Source: Maribellus sediminis
GTDB taxonomy: Bacteria; Bacteroidota; Bacteroidia; Bacteroidales; Prolixibacteraceae
NCBI RefSeq assembly: GCF_011799805.1
Contig: NZ_WXUB01000002.1
Location: 682,001 to 746,000 of the forward strand
DNA: 64,000 bases
Direction of reading: 5' to 3'
Positions 1 to 10,580 of this stretch are shown here, one piece after another (positions within the stretch are counted from its first letter, which is position 1; every line of letters starts with the position of its first letter). The notes below the pieces were generated by a model. The model had not been told where the DNA came from. It worked only from the letters and a program-made list of their open reading frames with translations, and did not search any database. Both the position numbers and the translations under genes were made by a program.

Positions 1-1069
1 CATTGACTACATCGTATTCTGAGATCTGCCCCTTATAACGTGAAACATCGCGAATAACTCTCATTTTACAGGTATCAATAAAAGCCTGGGTTGTTGGCAG
101 GTTTCTAACCCAATCGGGGGTTGAATGACCATCATTACCTCCCCAAAGCAAATTGTGGCCCCTTATCTTCCAGCCTACTTTTTGTGTCCACCGAAGTGCA
201 TTCTCGAAATTGGAATAATTCGGGGTTGTATGATTTGGCTGAACACCACTCCATTTGAATGAATTCCCGGTAACTCCGTAATTAAAGTATTTATACATCG
301 TAGCCTGCATCCATTGTTCATTGCTGGCAACTGTATTGGCTTCAGGATCGAAATAACCTGATTCATTTACATAACTATTTCCACTTGAGGTTGTAATTGC
401 CGAACCACCGCAATTAATTCTGATTACATTCCCTCCACCAACTTCATCAACCACAATTCCTTTAATGGCAGCATTATCTTTTGATGCATTTAATTCGATA
501 TTGATGTAGCCATCATTTGCCAAAACGGTAATGCTGGTATCAACCGCAATGTTCTTCCCTCCTGCTTCAGCAAAAATATCATAGTCGTTAAGGAATAGGC
601 TGCCTTCAACAAATACATCAAACAACCGTGCATTTGTTGCACTTGCATAAATCTCGGCAAACTTTAAAGTAATTTTATACTCTTTGCCTTTTTCAACCGG
701 AATTGAGTAGCCAAGATTTTTATTCCAACGTTCAAACTGATATATTTCATGATCAGCATCAGCCTGAATCGCAGAACCCGTGCTATAACTATTTCCCATG
801 TTTGCCGATCCTTCGTAGAAATCGAATGCCATACCAAACGGGAATTCATGCTTTTTCATTCGAACCTTAACATCGCCTGTAAACGGTTGTCCTTCTTTAT
901 CAAAGATTTTTATCCCAAAATCTCCTTTCCTTAAAGTGTCAATCCGTTGTTGTGCATTTTGATACCAGGTGTAATATGACTGAGCTTTTGATTCGGTAAC
1001 ACCAAATGTTATCGCCAGAACAACGATTAAAACAAGTAAACTTTTTTTCTGATTTTTTTCTATCCTCAT
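1..1069 (-). CDS. GH10 endo-1,4-beta-xylanase with inserted malectin-like domain (3' end outside window)
   Basis: Predicted secreted endo-xylanase cutting internal beta-1,4 bonds of xylan. The ATG at 1069 opens a signal peptide ending near SKAQS (residue ~31). A short segment with FPFGMAFD resembles the start of a GH10 barrel. It is followed by about 130 residues resembling a malectin-like carbohydrate-binding domain (FERWNKNLGYSIPVEKGKEY, KITLKFAEIY, NVIRINCGG). The barrel then resumes with FKWSGVQP, the GH10 strand motif RGHNLLWGG, and EYDVVN, where the acid/base Glu would follow just beyond the edge. The C-terminal half with the nucleophile is not visible. It is the last visible gene of the minus-strand susC operon, 44 bp after the GH3 gene. 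Family call is firm; exact specificity is inferred. Confidence 0.88.
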   Translation of the reverse strand, partial: MRIEKNQKKSLLVLIVVLAITFGVTESKAQSYYTWYQNAQQRIDTLRKGDFGIKIFDKEGQPFTGDVKVRMKKHEFPFGMAFDFYEGSANMGNSYSTGSAIQADADHEIYQFERWNKNLGYSIPVEKGKEYKITLKFAEIYASATNARLFDVFVEGSLFLNDYDIFAEAGGKNIAVDTSITVLANDGYINIELNASKDNAAIKGIVVDEVGGGNVIRINCGGSAITTSSGNSYVNESGYFDPEANTVASNEQWMQATMYKYFNYGVTGNSFKWSGVQPNHTTPNYSNFENALRWTQKVGWKIRGHNLLWGGNDGHSTPDWVRNLPTTQAFIDTCKMRVIRDVSRYKGQISEYDVVN

Positions 1070-1113
1070 AACTCTGATTTAATGGTAGCTTAGTTTTTAT
1101 TAAATGTTTTTTG

Positions 1114-3723
1114 TTACTGAATGCTTACAACAATCTTTTTCAAATTTTCTGTCTCCGAACTGTTCCCGTAGGCTATCTCATATTCTCCGGGAATGATTGC
1201 CATTTCGCGTTTTGCCCAATCGTAAAATTCGAAAGATGATGGAGGTAAATCAATCACTGCATCCTTCGATTTCCCTTTGGCAACTTCAATGCGTTTAAAG
1301 CCTTTCAGCGTTTTTAGCGGCCCCTCCAAATCGTTTACTTTTCGTACATAAACCTGAACGATTTCGGTTCCGTCGTACGAACCGGTGTTAGTAACCGGAA
1401 CAGTTAGCTGTATTGCTTCATCTTTATGAAAAGTTGATTTACTAAGGGTGGCTTCACCAATTTCGAAATTGGTATAACTCAGGCCATAACCAAAGGGAAA
1501 CAAGGCATCTTCCATGTAGCGGTAAGTGCGACCTTTCATCGAATAGTCCTCAAAATCGTTCAGCTGATCTGAACTTTTATAAAAAGTAACAGGAAGTTTT
1601 CCCGAAGGATTGTAATCGCCAAAAAGCACATCGGCGATGGCCTGCCCACCCGATTCGCCGGCATACCAGGCTTGCAAAATAGCATCGCAGGTTTCAGTTT
1701 CGGGTGTTAAAGCGATTGCTGAGCCCGAACAGTTTACAAAAACTACTTTTTTGTCTGCGTCTTTTAAAGCTTTCAAACAGTTTCGCTGAACTGCAGGTAA
1801 ATCGATATTGGTACGGTCGCCTCCTTTAAAACCGGGGTACGAAACCGGCATTTCCTCCCCTTCCAGGTTTCCGGAAAGACCACCAACAAATACCACCGTT
1901 TCAACATCCTTTAGTTTTTTTATGAGTTCGGTATAATCTACATCCACTTCTTTTCCGAAGTTAAATTCAATATTTGCCTGCCAGTTATTCAACTGAGCAT
2001 AGCGAATTTCGATTTTGTATTTTTTACCGGCCTCCACCTGGTATGGAATTCGCGAAGGAAGTGTTCTCCAGTTGTCGTATTGAGAAATTGTTTCGCCGTT
2101 AACCAACAATTCATAATGTCCGGTAGCACCGCCTTTAAACACAATTTCCTCGCTTGATTTGGCGGTAAATTCTGTTTCGTAGATCGCCGAAAAACCTTCA
2201 AGCTTAACGCCCGAAGCAAATTCGTGCTGTCCGGCAGTGGTCTTTTTAATCGGGTTTACAATTTGGTCTGTTGTTACCACCTCGCCTTCACGGTTGAGGT
2301 TGTTCCAATACCTTGCTTTAATTCCCGGTTTCCCTTCAAAACTGCACTGGTTAAAATAACTTTCGGTTACTTTATCTTCCACCAAATCACAAGCTTTATC
2401 GTATAGTATTTTTTGCTCCGGAAGTTTGGTTTTAATGCCTTCCAGAATAGAAATGGTACGAACCGGTGATCCGTTGTAATTTCCCCACAACATAGGTTCG
2501 TCGTTGGCATTGGGGCCAATCACAGCAATCTTTTTTGTCTTCTTTGATAAAGGCAACACCTTATTTTTATTCTGAAGAAGTGTCATGGTTTGCCGGGCCA
2601 TGTCGAGTGCCAGTTGGCGGTGTTTTTCGTTGTTTAAAACCGATGGAGGGATTTGAGCATACGGGACAATGGCATCGTCGTCGAAATCGCCCAAATCGAA
2701 ACGCCCGGTTAGCAAACGCACCACACTTTTATCAATAACTTCTTCTTTTATCAGGTCGCGTTCAACTGCTTCGGGTAGATTCATATATGGATAATTTTCC
2801 CAAACACATTCTACATCGGTACCGGCCAAAACCGCTTTGGAGGCTGCATGCACCGCATCGGATGAAACATTGTGTGTTGTAAAAAAATCGGTAACAGCGC
2901 CGCAATCTGAAACTACCATATACTGATAGCCCCACTCGTCGCGCAATATGCGCTGCAAAAGCCGGGTGTTTCCGCAACAAGGTTCATCGTCGAGGCGCTG
3001 ATAAGCACACATTACCTGGCGCACATCGGCATCCTGCACCAAAGCTTTAAATGCGGGTAAATATGTTTCGTACAATTCGCGCGGACTAATGTCGTTCAGG
3101 TTGAGCTCGTGACGGCTCCATTCCGGGCCTGAGTGCACGGCAAAGTGTTTTGCACAAGCCAGCAGTTTACGGTATTTGGCATCGGCCGGTCCCTGCAAAC
3201 CTTTCACCACCGAAACTCCCATGCGCGAAGTAAGGTATGGGTCTTCGCCATAGGTTTCCTGACCACGTCCCCAACGTGGATCGCGAAAAATATTTACGTT
3301 TGGTGTCCACACCGAAAGGCTCAAAAAGCGTTTGTTTTCGTTTCCGGCGCTGATCCATTCGTTGTATTTGGCCCGTCCTTCATCCGAAACGGCGTCGTAA
3401 ATTTCAAGCAGCAATTCGTCATTAAACGAAGCAGCCATTCCAATGGGTTCCGGAAAAACGGTTACATTATCGTTGTTGGCGTAGCCGTGCAATGCTTCGC
3501 TCCACCAGTTGAATTTTTTGATCCCGAGTCTTGGAATGGCATCCGACTGGTCACACATCAATATTGCTTTTTCTTCAAGCGTTAATCGCGAAACCAAATC
3601 TTTTGCACGTTCTTCCGAACTTAATTCGGGATTTTGATACGGGTATTGTTGTGCCCATGCCGAGAAGGCTCCCAACAAAATGCCACCAACCACGATCGTT
3701 CTATTTAGGAAATGTCTTATCAT
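1114..3723 (-). CDS. GH3 beta-xylosidase/beta-glucosidase with PA14 insert
   Basis: Exo-acting beta-glycosidase, probably releasing xylose or glucose from oligosaccharides in the periplasm. Signal peptide ends around AFSAWAQ. The first GH3 domain carries KHFAVHSGPE and the nucleophile Asp in MVVSDCGAV (residue ~273). A PA14 domain (about residues 463-605, from KPGIKARYWNN) is inserted in the second GH3 domain, and a fibronectin-III-like domain closes the protein (PFGYGLSYTNFEIGEA onward). The NWWSEALHG motif is typical of the xylosidase-type GH3 branch. A TTG 21 bp upstream (3744) would overlap the GH97 gene; the ATG at 3723 follows an A-rich leader 13 bp after the GH97 stop and is preferred. 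Confidence 0.93.
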   Translation of the reverse strand: MIRHFLNRTIVVGGILLGAFSAWAQQYPYQNPELSSEERAKDLVSRLTLEEKAILMCDQSDAIPRLGIKKFNWWSEALHGYANNDNVTVFPEPIGMAASFNDELLLEIYDAVSDEGRAKYNEWISAGNENKRFLSLSVWTPNVNIFRDPRWGRGQETYGEDPYLTSRMGVSVVKGLQGPADAKYRKLLACAKHFAVHSGPEWSRHELNLNDISPRELYETYLPAFKALVQDADVRQVMCAYQRLDDEPCCGNTRLLQRILRDEWGYQYMVVSDCGAVTDFFTTHNVSSDAVHAASKAVLAGTDVECVWENYPYMNLPEAVERDLIKEEVIDKSVVRLLTGRFDLGDFDDDAIVPYAQIPPSVLNNEKHRQLALDMARQTMTLLQNKNKVLPLSKKTKKIAVIGPNANDEPMLWGNYNGSPVRTISILEGIKTKLPEQKILYDKACDLVEDKVTESYFNQCSFEGKPGIKARYWNNLNREGEVVTTDQIVNPIKKTTAGQHEFASGVKLEGFSAIYETEFTAKSSEEIVFKGGATGHYELLVNGETISQYDNWRTLPSRIPYQVEAGKKYKIEIRYAQLNNWQANIEFNFGKEVDVDYTELIKKLKDVETVVFVGGLSGNLEGEEMPVSYPGFKGGDRTNIDLPAVQRNCLKALKDADKKVVFVNCSGSAIALTPETETCDAILQAWYAGESGGQAIADVLFGDYNPSGKLPVTFYKSSDQLNDFEDYSMKGRTYRYMEDALFPFGYGLSYTNFEIGEATLSKSTFHKDEAIQLTVPVTNTGSYDGTEIVQVYVRKVNDLEGPLKTLKGFKRIEVAKGKSKDAVIDLPPSSFEFYDWAKREMAIIPGEYEIAYGNSSETENLKKIVVSIQ

Positions 3724-3736
3724 CTTCTTTCGTTTG

Positions 3737-5662
3737 TTATTCAAGCGGCTTCAGTACAGCTGCAAATCCTCCTCTGCGAAGCATTTTCACATTTATCGAA
3801 CTGCTGTTATCAACCACCATGTATTGCGTAGAAAAAACGGTATCATGCTCTCCATCCGCAATTAATGTTAATCGGTATTTTTTTCCGTTGGGCAGAAAAC
3901 CAAAGTCAAGCGTTTGTTGTCTTTCTCTTCTTCCTTCTGAATTAATGCCGCCAACATACCAGTTCCCGGCTTTTTTGCGTGCGATTACGGTAAACCTGCC
4001 GGGATATCCATCCAGCAATTTTGTTTCGTCCCAAACCACCGGAACTTCTTTTAAAAATGTACGCGCAGCATCGGGCAAATTCCGAAACCCTTCGGGACGA
4101 TCGGCAAAATGCTGGATGCCCGATTCGAACACAACACTTAGTGCCAGCTCGTGAGCATAAGATGTAATATGCGGATATTGCGAATTGGTAAATGTTACCG
4201 GAGTATAATCCATCGACCCGACAATATTTCGTGTGTACGGCAATACGTTATTGTGTTCGGGAGCAGCAGTGGTCAATTCAGGGCCGTTGTTGTACCATTC
4301 CGCACCACGAACGCCCTCGTACGTCATCAGGTGCGGGTAAGTACGCTGCCAGCCCCGCGGTACCAAACAACCGTGAAAATAAACCATGATATTAAACTGA
4401 GCAGCATCCTCCAAAATATCGAGGTAGTAGTCGATCATGTATTGTTTCTCGCTTAAAAAGAAATCAATTTTCACCCCGTAAACGCCCAAGTTATTCAGTT
4501 TGGTAAATTCTTCCACGCGGTTTTCATGCGTTTTCATCCGGTCAACCGGGGTTGAAGTAATCCATTTAAACATGCTCGAATTGTACCACATAAGTGGCTT
4601 AAGGCCCAGTGAATGAATATAATCAATCGCATCTTCAAGGTTACCGCCGTTTTCCATTTGGTCCCATTCCCAATCGAGTAAGGTGTACGGCCAGTTCATT
4701 TCGGCAGCCAAATCAGCAAATTCGCAAACGGTTTTAAAATCTTTTGTTCCGTGGTTGTGCGACCAGTAATTCCACGAAGCCACACCGGGTTTTATCCAAT
4801 CGGTGTTTTCAAGAACCGAAGGTTTTGAAACATCATCAACCAAAGTTGATTCCACCACATCGGCCAAACTACCCACCACAATCACACGCCAGGGCGATTT
4901 CCAGGGCAGTGTAATCTGCGGCAACGCTTCGCCCTCTCCTTCTCCGGGATACGGAAGCGTAACTTTATATTGCTCGGCAACACTGTTGTTGTTCAGTTTT
5001 GTTGCACAGTAGTTTCTATCTAAACCTGCTTCATGTATCAGGTACCAGCAATCCTTTTCCGGGGTTTCGAAAAGTGCCGGGTACGACCAGTTTTTCTGAA
5101 CGGAAGCACTATCGCTGTTGGCGTAAAGCCGTTCATTTGAAAGATCGAATTCTTCCAGCCAGCGGTTTGTTTTATTGGGAATGGTATAGGCGGTGAACTC
5201 GTCCTGAATCACAAAATCACCTTCTTTTTCAGGAAATTCGTAACGAAAAGTAACTCCATCGTTCCAGGCCCGAACAACTACATTCAGTTTCGATTTATTT
5301 TCATTTTCAAAACAGAAGGTAATTTCGTTGGCAGTATTTTTTCGCTGTAAACGCTTTCCGTGTAAGGCGGTATATTCCTCGTTGATTAATTTGGGTGGTT
5401 CAACCTTTGTAAGGCTCAAGGCCTTTGAAAAATCCTGATCACTTCGAACCAGGCCCAAATTAATTTTTGGGATAATGGTATTAAAATCTTCACCTGTTTG
5501 GTATTCTACTTTCAGAAACCATTCAGAAGATTCGTTATTTTCGGGATGCAGCAGTACCGCTTTTACTTTCTGATTGGGCGATACCACACTTAATTGTTGT
5601 GCAAATGCCAGAACAGCAAACAACAGGAATAGCCCGGTTGATAAAATTTTATTGGTCTGCAT
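3737..5662 (-). CDS. GH97 retaining-type glycoside hydrolase (alpha-galactosidase-like)
   Basis: Periplasmic alpha-glycosidase of family GH97. Signal peptide MQTNKILSTG...AFAQQ, an N-terminal beta-sandwich to about residue 280, then a TIM barrel with SWNYWSHNHGTKDF, LLDWEWDQ and GVYGVKIDFF. The Asp at residue ~400 sits where retaining GH97 enzymes (BT1871-type alpha-galactosidases) place their nucleophile; the inverting SusB group uses two Glu instead. Glu in HLMTYEGVRGAEW (~449) is the likely acid/base. Length of 641 residues is normal for the family. It lies between GH43 and GH3 in the operon, so removal of alpha-linked side chains (galactose or similar) from xylan is a reasonable inference, not shown. 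Confidence 0.93.
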   Translation of the reverse strand: MQTNKILSTGLFLLFAVLAFAQQLSVVSPNQKVKAVLLHPENNESSEWFLKVEYQTGEDFNTIIPKINLGLVRSDQDFSKALSLTKVEPPKLINEEYTALHGKRLQRKNTANEITFCFENENKSKLNVVVRAWNDGVTFRYEFPEKEGDFVIQDEFTAYTIPNKTNRWLEEFDLSNERLYANSDSASVQKNWSYPALFETPEKDCWYLIHEAGLDRNYCATKLNNNSVAEQYKVTLPYPGEGEGEALPQITLPWKSPWRVIVVGSLADVVESTLVDDVSKPSVLENTDWIKPGVASWNYWSHNHGTKDFKTVCEFADLAAEMNWPYTLLDWEWDQMENGGNLEDAIDYIHSLGLKPLMWYNSSMFKWITSTPVDRMKTHENRVEEFTKLNNLGVYGVKIDFFLSEKQYMIDYYLDILEDAAQFNIMVYFHGCLVPRGWQRTYPHLMTYEGVRGAEWYNNGPELTTAAPEHNNVLPYTRNIVGSMDYTPVTFTNSQYPHITSYAHELALSVVFESGIQHFADRPEGFRNLPDAARTFLKEVPVVWDETKLLDGYPGRFTVIARKKAGNWYVGGINSEGRRERQQTLDFGFLPNGKKYRLTLIADGEHDTVFSTQYMVVDNSSSINVKMLRRGGFAAVLKPLE

Positions 5663-5703
5663 CTTGTTTAGTTAGGTATTAATCTGACGTTTTAAAAAAC
5701 TTA

Positions 5704-5746
5704 TTCCGGCGATGAGCCAATGAACAACATTGGCCCAACTCCGGAA
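5704..5746 (-). other. Nested stem-loop between GH43 and GH97 genes
   Basis: GCCAATG (5716-5722) pairs with CATTGGC (5728-5734) around a 5-nt loop, and an outer TTCCGG/CCGGAA pair (5704-5709 with 5741-5746) encloses it across unpaired flanks. Read on the minus strand, the structure is followed closely by TAAG and six T. It could be a weak internal terminator or an mRNA-stability element setting the GH43:GH97 ratio. The T-run is not directly adjacent to the stem, so strong termination is unlikely. Confidence 0.4.
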
Positions 5747-5773
5747 ATATTTGACTAGTTCAAATTTATGATC

Positions 5774-7525
5774 CTATTCAGGAATTGCATCGTTGGCCGA
5801 AGTAGCATACAACCCCAGCAAACAACCGGTAAAACCACCGGCCACATCCGTAGAAAGAATATCGCCTGAAACAGTTCCTCCCAGGGTTTCAAAATCGGCA
5901 CCATCAACAGCATAAGCAAACTCATACTTATCACCTTTTGCCGAAACCTGTAAACGCACCGGCTTGTTGATATCGATTTTTGTGCTGGCAATTACTTTTG
6001 AGTCCATTTCGCCACGGAAACGTCGTTTAAAATTGCGTTGTAAAACCAATACATAGTCATCGCCTTTTTTGGTAACACCAAATACATAGTTTGCATTTTC
6101 GCTTTGTAAGGCCACGATTCCGGCCAGATCTTTCTCTGATTCCGGCGTATAATCCAGGGTAGCAGCATACGAAAAGCTGTTATGCATTTGACGATAAAAC
6201 AATGTTGAAGTTGGTTTTACTTCTTTTACATTGGCTTCAAATGGATTTATCTGAATACCTCCTTTTGTTTTTTCGATGAAAGCTTCACGTGGTCCGCGCA
6301 GGCCAATCCAGCGCTTATCCAAATCGTCATACGAAAAATCTTCTGTATAAGTGAAGTTCCCGTTCGGGAAAAATCCATCCTGGCCAGTTTTATTCTCTAC
6401 ACCTTTAGGCATATCAATTTTTGGTTCCATTGGAACAAGTCCGTTAACAAAAACAGGGAATTCTCCCGACCAGTCAACCGGTAAAATAAAGGTTTCGCGA
6501 CCTGTATTTACACGTTGCTCCTCATTTGGCCGAACTGCCAAAAACACTCCGTACCACTGACCGTTTGGACCTTCAATAATATCGGCATGCCCTGCCCAAT
6601 CCACTTTATTTTCTCTTTCTCTCGGAAAGTGTCGCTGAGTTAAAATCGGGTTGCTTGGTGCCGGAATAAATGGTCCGGTCGGGCTGTCGCTTTTGAAGAT
6701 AACTTCGCTATGCCAGCCGCCTGTTCCACCTTCTGCACACATCAAATAATACTCCCCATTTCTTTTGTAAAGGTGTGGTGCTTCAATCCAGATTGGTTTT
6801 TTTGCAAGATCAACACCTCCGTTTACGATTACTTTATCGGTTCCGGGAATTACATCGTCCTTTTCAAGATCGTATTCCCATACTTTAATTACACGGTGTC
6901 CGTTGTATAACTCTTTTCCACGCTCGGGAGCATCGTTGTGTACCACGTAAGCTTTGCCGTTGTCATCGAAGAAAATTGATGGATCAATTCCCCCAAAGCT
7001 TAACTTAATCGGATCACCCCACCCTTTTTTAGGGTCTTTTGTTTTTACAATAATGTTATTCAAACCACCGGTAAAAGCCGTGGTAATCATGTAAAACGTA
7101 TCGTTATACGGATTGTAAGTAATTCCAGGAGCGTAAACACCTGCACTAATTCCACAGTCGTGTGTATCGAATGTTTCGGGATTATCAAGTACGCCTCCCA
7201 AATCGGTCCAGTTCACCAGATCTTTTGAATGGAAGATTGGAACTCCCGGAAACATGGCAAACGATGAACACACAAGATAGTAATCGTCTCCTTTTTTTGT
7301 GATGGCCGGATCGGGGTAACAGCCTTGTAAAATGGGGCTGTAAAATTCGCCGTCTTCAAGCGGATATTTTTTATACACATCATCATCACCCTGATATACA
7401 AAGTTGGAGAATACAGGGGTATTTGACGAAGCGGGCTTTTTAGCAGGCTCTAAGCCACTTACACTTCTGACAATCAGGATTATAATCAATATAAACGGGA
7501 ATGTTTTTAATCTTCTTCTTTTCAT
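5774..7525 (-). CDS. GH43 beta-xylosidase/alpha-L-arabinofuranosidase
   Basis: Exo-enzyme for xylan oligosaccharides or arabinose side chains. After an N-terminal hydrophobic segment (FPFILIIILIV) comes a five-bladed GH43 propeller. Its three catalytic acids are visible: Asp72 in CYPDPAIT (base), Asp181 in FGGIDPSIFF (pKa modulator) and Glu248 in IWIEAPHLY (acid). From about residue 400 a concanavalin-like C-terminal beta-sandwich follows (FTYTEDFSYDDLDKRWIGLR), as in two-domain GH43 xylosidases. It ends with SANDAIPE. It sits between the esterase (141 bp upstream) and GH97 (111 bp downstream). The propeller with DPDPAI-type motifs is certain; xylosidase versus arabinofuranosidase is not settled by sequence alone. 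Confidence 0.93.
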   Translation of the reverse strand: MKRRRLKTFPFILIIILIVRSVSGLEPAKKPASSNTPVFSNFVYQGDDDVYKKYPLEDGEFYSPILQGCYPDPAITKKGDDYYLVCSSFAMFPGVPIFHSKDLVNWTDLGGVLDNPETFDTHDCGISAGVYAPGITYNPYNDTFYMITTAFTGGLNNIIVKTKDPKKGWGDPIKLSFGGIDPSIFFDDNGKAYVVHNDAPERGKELYNGHRVIKVWEYDLEKDDVIPGTDKVIVNGGVDLAKKPIWIEAPHLYKRNGEYYLMCAEGGTGGWHSEVIFKSDSPTGPFIPAPSNPILTQRHFPRERENKVDWAGHADIIEGPNGQWYGVFLAVRPNEEQRVNTGRETFILPVDWSGEFPVFVNGLVPMEPKIDMPKGVENKTGQDGFFPNGNFTYTEDFSYDDLDKRWIGLRGPREAFIEKTKGGIQINPFEANVKEVKPTSTLFYRQMHNSFSYAATLDYTPESEKDLAGIVALQSENANYVFGVTKKGDDYVLVLQRNFKRRFRGEMDSKVIASTKIDINKPVRLQVSAKGDKYEFAYAVDGADFETLGGTVSGDILSTDVAGGFTGCLLGLYATSANDAIPE

Positions 7526-7665
7526 TGAATCAAATTGAATAATTACTAATATTTTAAGTTTGATTTATCCCGATTCACCGGGACTGAATTTATTTTATCG
7601 ATTGGTAAAAATTTATTGAATTTATATCGGTTCCAGGCAAGTACAAGTAGCTTTAACCAGTTTTA

Positions 7666-8682
<1,017 letters not shown>

Positions 8683-8717
8683 CTAATCTGTATTAGTTAC
8701 ATTCTAATTTTTTTGCA

Positions 8718-10553
8718 CTATTTGTAAGCGTCATTTTGATCACATAAGTCATTTTTCAACAACTCATCCGTTGGGATAGGCATATCCATTTTTCGGATAT
8801 CGAAATCGAAATTACGGTAGGTGTGCCAGTTGTCCTGTACTCCGGGATCAGTATTCGGAACCCCAACTCCTTTCGGATAATTATTGGTAATATGATCTTC
8901 AATGTAACCTGAGCGGATAAGATCCTGTGCAAGACACCACTCGGTATTGAATTCCTTGCGGCGCTCTTCACCTAATGCAAGCAACCAAACCGGAGATGAA
9001 AATCCTTTATCTGATTTTAGTTGAGCATAATAAGTTTTTGCATCAGGTACTACAACAGTATTTTCGTTGAAAGGAAGCGGATACTCTTCGGGAACGACTA
9101 CATTTTCGTCACCTTTTGAGATGTAGAACTGAGCAATTTGCTGATAATATGGCAGGTATTTTGCTGTTAATTCTTCTTTTTTACCAACTTCAAGGTTCCC
9201 CCAGGCGCGCTCGCGAATTTGATTGATGATTCCCCATGCTGTTGCATCGCTTTCGCCATTCAAATTGAAAAGACATTCAGCATAATCGAACAAAACATTG
9301 GCATATCTTTTATAATAAATCTGCTGAGGTCCCCACATCGCATTCCAGTCGGCACGACATGTACGCCAGGTTTTCAAACTCCAGATAGATGGCGCTGCTT
9401 CACCGTTCATGTAAAAGTGATAGTGCGTATTCAATTTATCAGGCACCGTAAGGCTTTGCTGCAAATACGGGTTGTAACCATAATTGGTTGCTGATTTCCA
9501 TTCCGGTTTTATATCGGTTATTTCACCTGTAACACCTGAAGCTTCGCGACGTTTATCGCCAGGTTCATAAGATCCCCACCATTCCCACGAGAGATAGAGC
9601 GAGCCCCAACCTCCTAACGAAGGACAAGCTGAGAAATAGGTGTGCCAGGTATGTGCATCGGTAAGGTTACTCCAGCTGTTCCATTGCGAGCCTTCATCAA
9701 GTACTTCTTCCCAGATACATTCTTTGGTCCACACTTCACCTGGATCCCACAATGTGGTAAACGATGGATTTAAAGCGTATTTTCCGCTGTTTATTACTTC
9801 CAGCAATGCAGCAGCAGCTAACTGGTAGTTTTCGGTTGCTTTATCCGGAACACGAAATGCCATCCACATATAAGCTTCGCCGAGGTATGAAAGTGCAAAT
9901 CCCTTTGTAATACGGCCATATTCACCGTTAAGTGGCTCCCATTTTAATTCGTCAACCGCAACTTTGAGGTCTTCGATTATGAAACTCCACATTTCTTCAT
10001 AGGTTTCAGCACGGGCTTTAGCAGGCGTATTTACGTAATTTTCACCGGTTGCCAACATCGGTACACGGCCGAAGGCTTTTGCCAGCCACATGTAAAAGAA
10101 AGCACGGATTCCTCGTGCCTGTCCGTCAAGCGAGGTTTTAAGAGCAGGTGTAATATTTTCTGCTTCTTCCAATCCCGACAGGAAGTCGTTACAACGTGTA
10201 ATGGCTTTATAGGCATGTTTCCAGCCACTCAATAATTCAGGGCTACCCGGATTCCAGTTCTGGGTATTCCAGTCTTTATCCCAACCGGTAGCTTGTGTAT
10301 CCATAGTAGGGTGGCCACCAATAAACAGGTTTGGCTTAAATCCCCAGTCGCCATTTGTTTCGCCTACCGGAAGCATCATATCATAGCAACCAACAAGACC
10401 TGCTTTCGCGTCTTCGTCGCTTTTAAACATCTGATCAGCATCCAGAATAGAATAATGATCAACTTCCAAAAACTCTTCTGTATCGCAAGAGCTTATTCCA
10501 ATAAAGAATACCGCACCTGCAAGTATGATTAATATTTTAGATATCTTTTTCAT
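8718..10553 (-). CDS. SusD/RagB-family glycan-binding lipoprotein
   Basis: Outer-membrane lipoprotein that captures oligosaccharide at the cell surface and lids the SusC channel. The ATG at 10553 gives MKKISKILII...GISSC with the lipidated Cys at residue 23; an upstream in-frame start (10580) would add nine residues and overlap susC. After the Cys comes DTEEFLEVDHYSILDADQMF, then the TPR-rich SusD fold (ARGIRAFFYMWLAKAFG, ALSYLGEAYMWMAF) and a C-terminal RagB segment with LIRSGYIEDH. At 611 residues it is a long family member with many Trp residues, consistent with stacking on sugar rings. It begins 27 bp after the susC stop. Confidence 0.96.
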   Translation of the reverse strand: MKKISKILIILAGAVFFIGISSCDTEEFLEVDHYSILDADQMFKSDEDAKAGLVGCYDMMLPVGETNGDWGFKPNLFIGGHPTMDTQATGWDKDWNTQNWNPGSPELLSGWKHAYKAITRCNDFLSGLEEAENITPALKTSLDGQARGIRAFFYMWLAKAFGRVPMLATGENYVNTPAKARAETYEEMWSFIIEDLKVAVDELKWEPLNGEYGRITKGFALSYLGEAYMWMAFRVPDKATENYQLAAAALLEVINSGKYALNPSFTTLWDPGEVWTKECIWEEVLDEGSQWNSWSNLTDAHTWHTYFSACPSLGGWGSLYLSWEWWGSYEPGDKRREASGVTGEITDIKPEWKSATNYGYNPYLQQSLTVPDKLNTHYHFYMNGEAAPSIWSLKTWRTCRADWNAMWGPQQIYYKRYANVLFDYAECLFNLNGESDATAWGIINQIRERAWGNLEVGKKEELTAKYLPYYQQIAQFYISKGDENVVVPEEYPLPFNENTVVVPDAKTYYAQLKSDKGFSSPVWLLALGEERRKEFNTEWCLAQDLIRSGYIEDHITNNYPKGVGVPNTDPGVQDNWHTYRNFDFDIRKMDMPIPTDELLKNDLCDQNDAYK

Positions 10554-10580
10554 AATATTTATCTCTTTTAAGTGGCACAA

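Noticed and set aside
3531-4154. Plus-strand frame of 207 codons opposite the GH3/GH97 junction
   Set aside because: It lies antisense over two well-supported enzyme genes and has no domain character.
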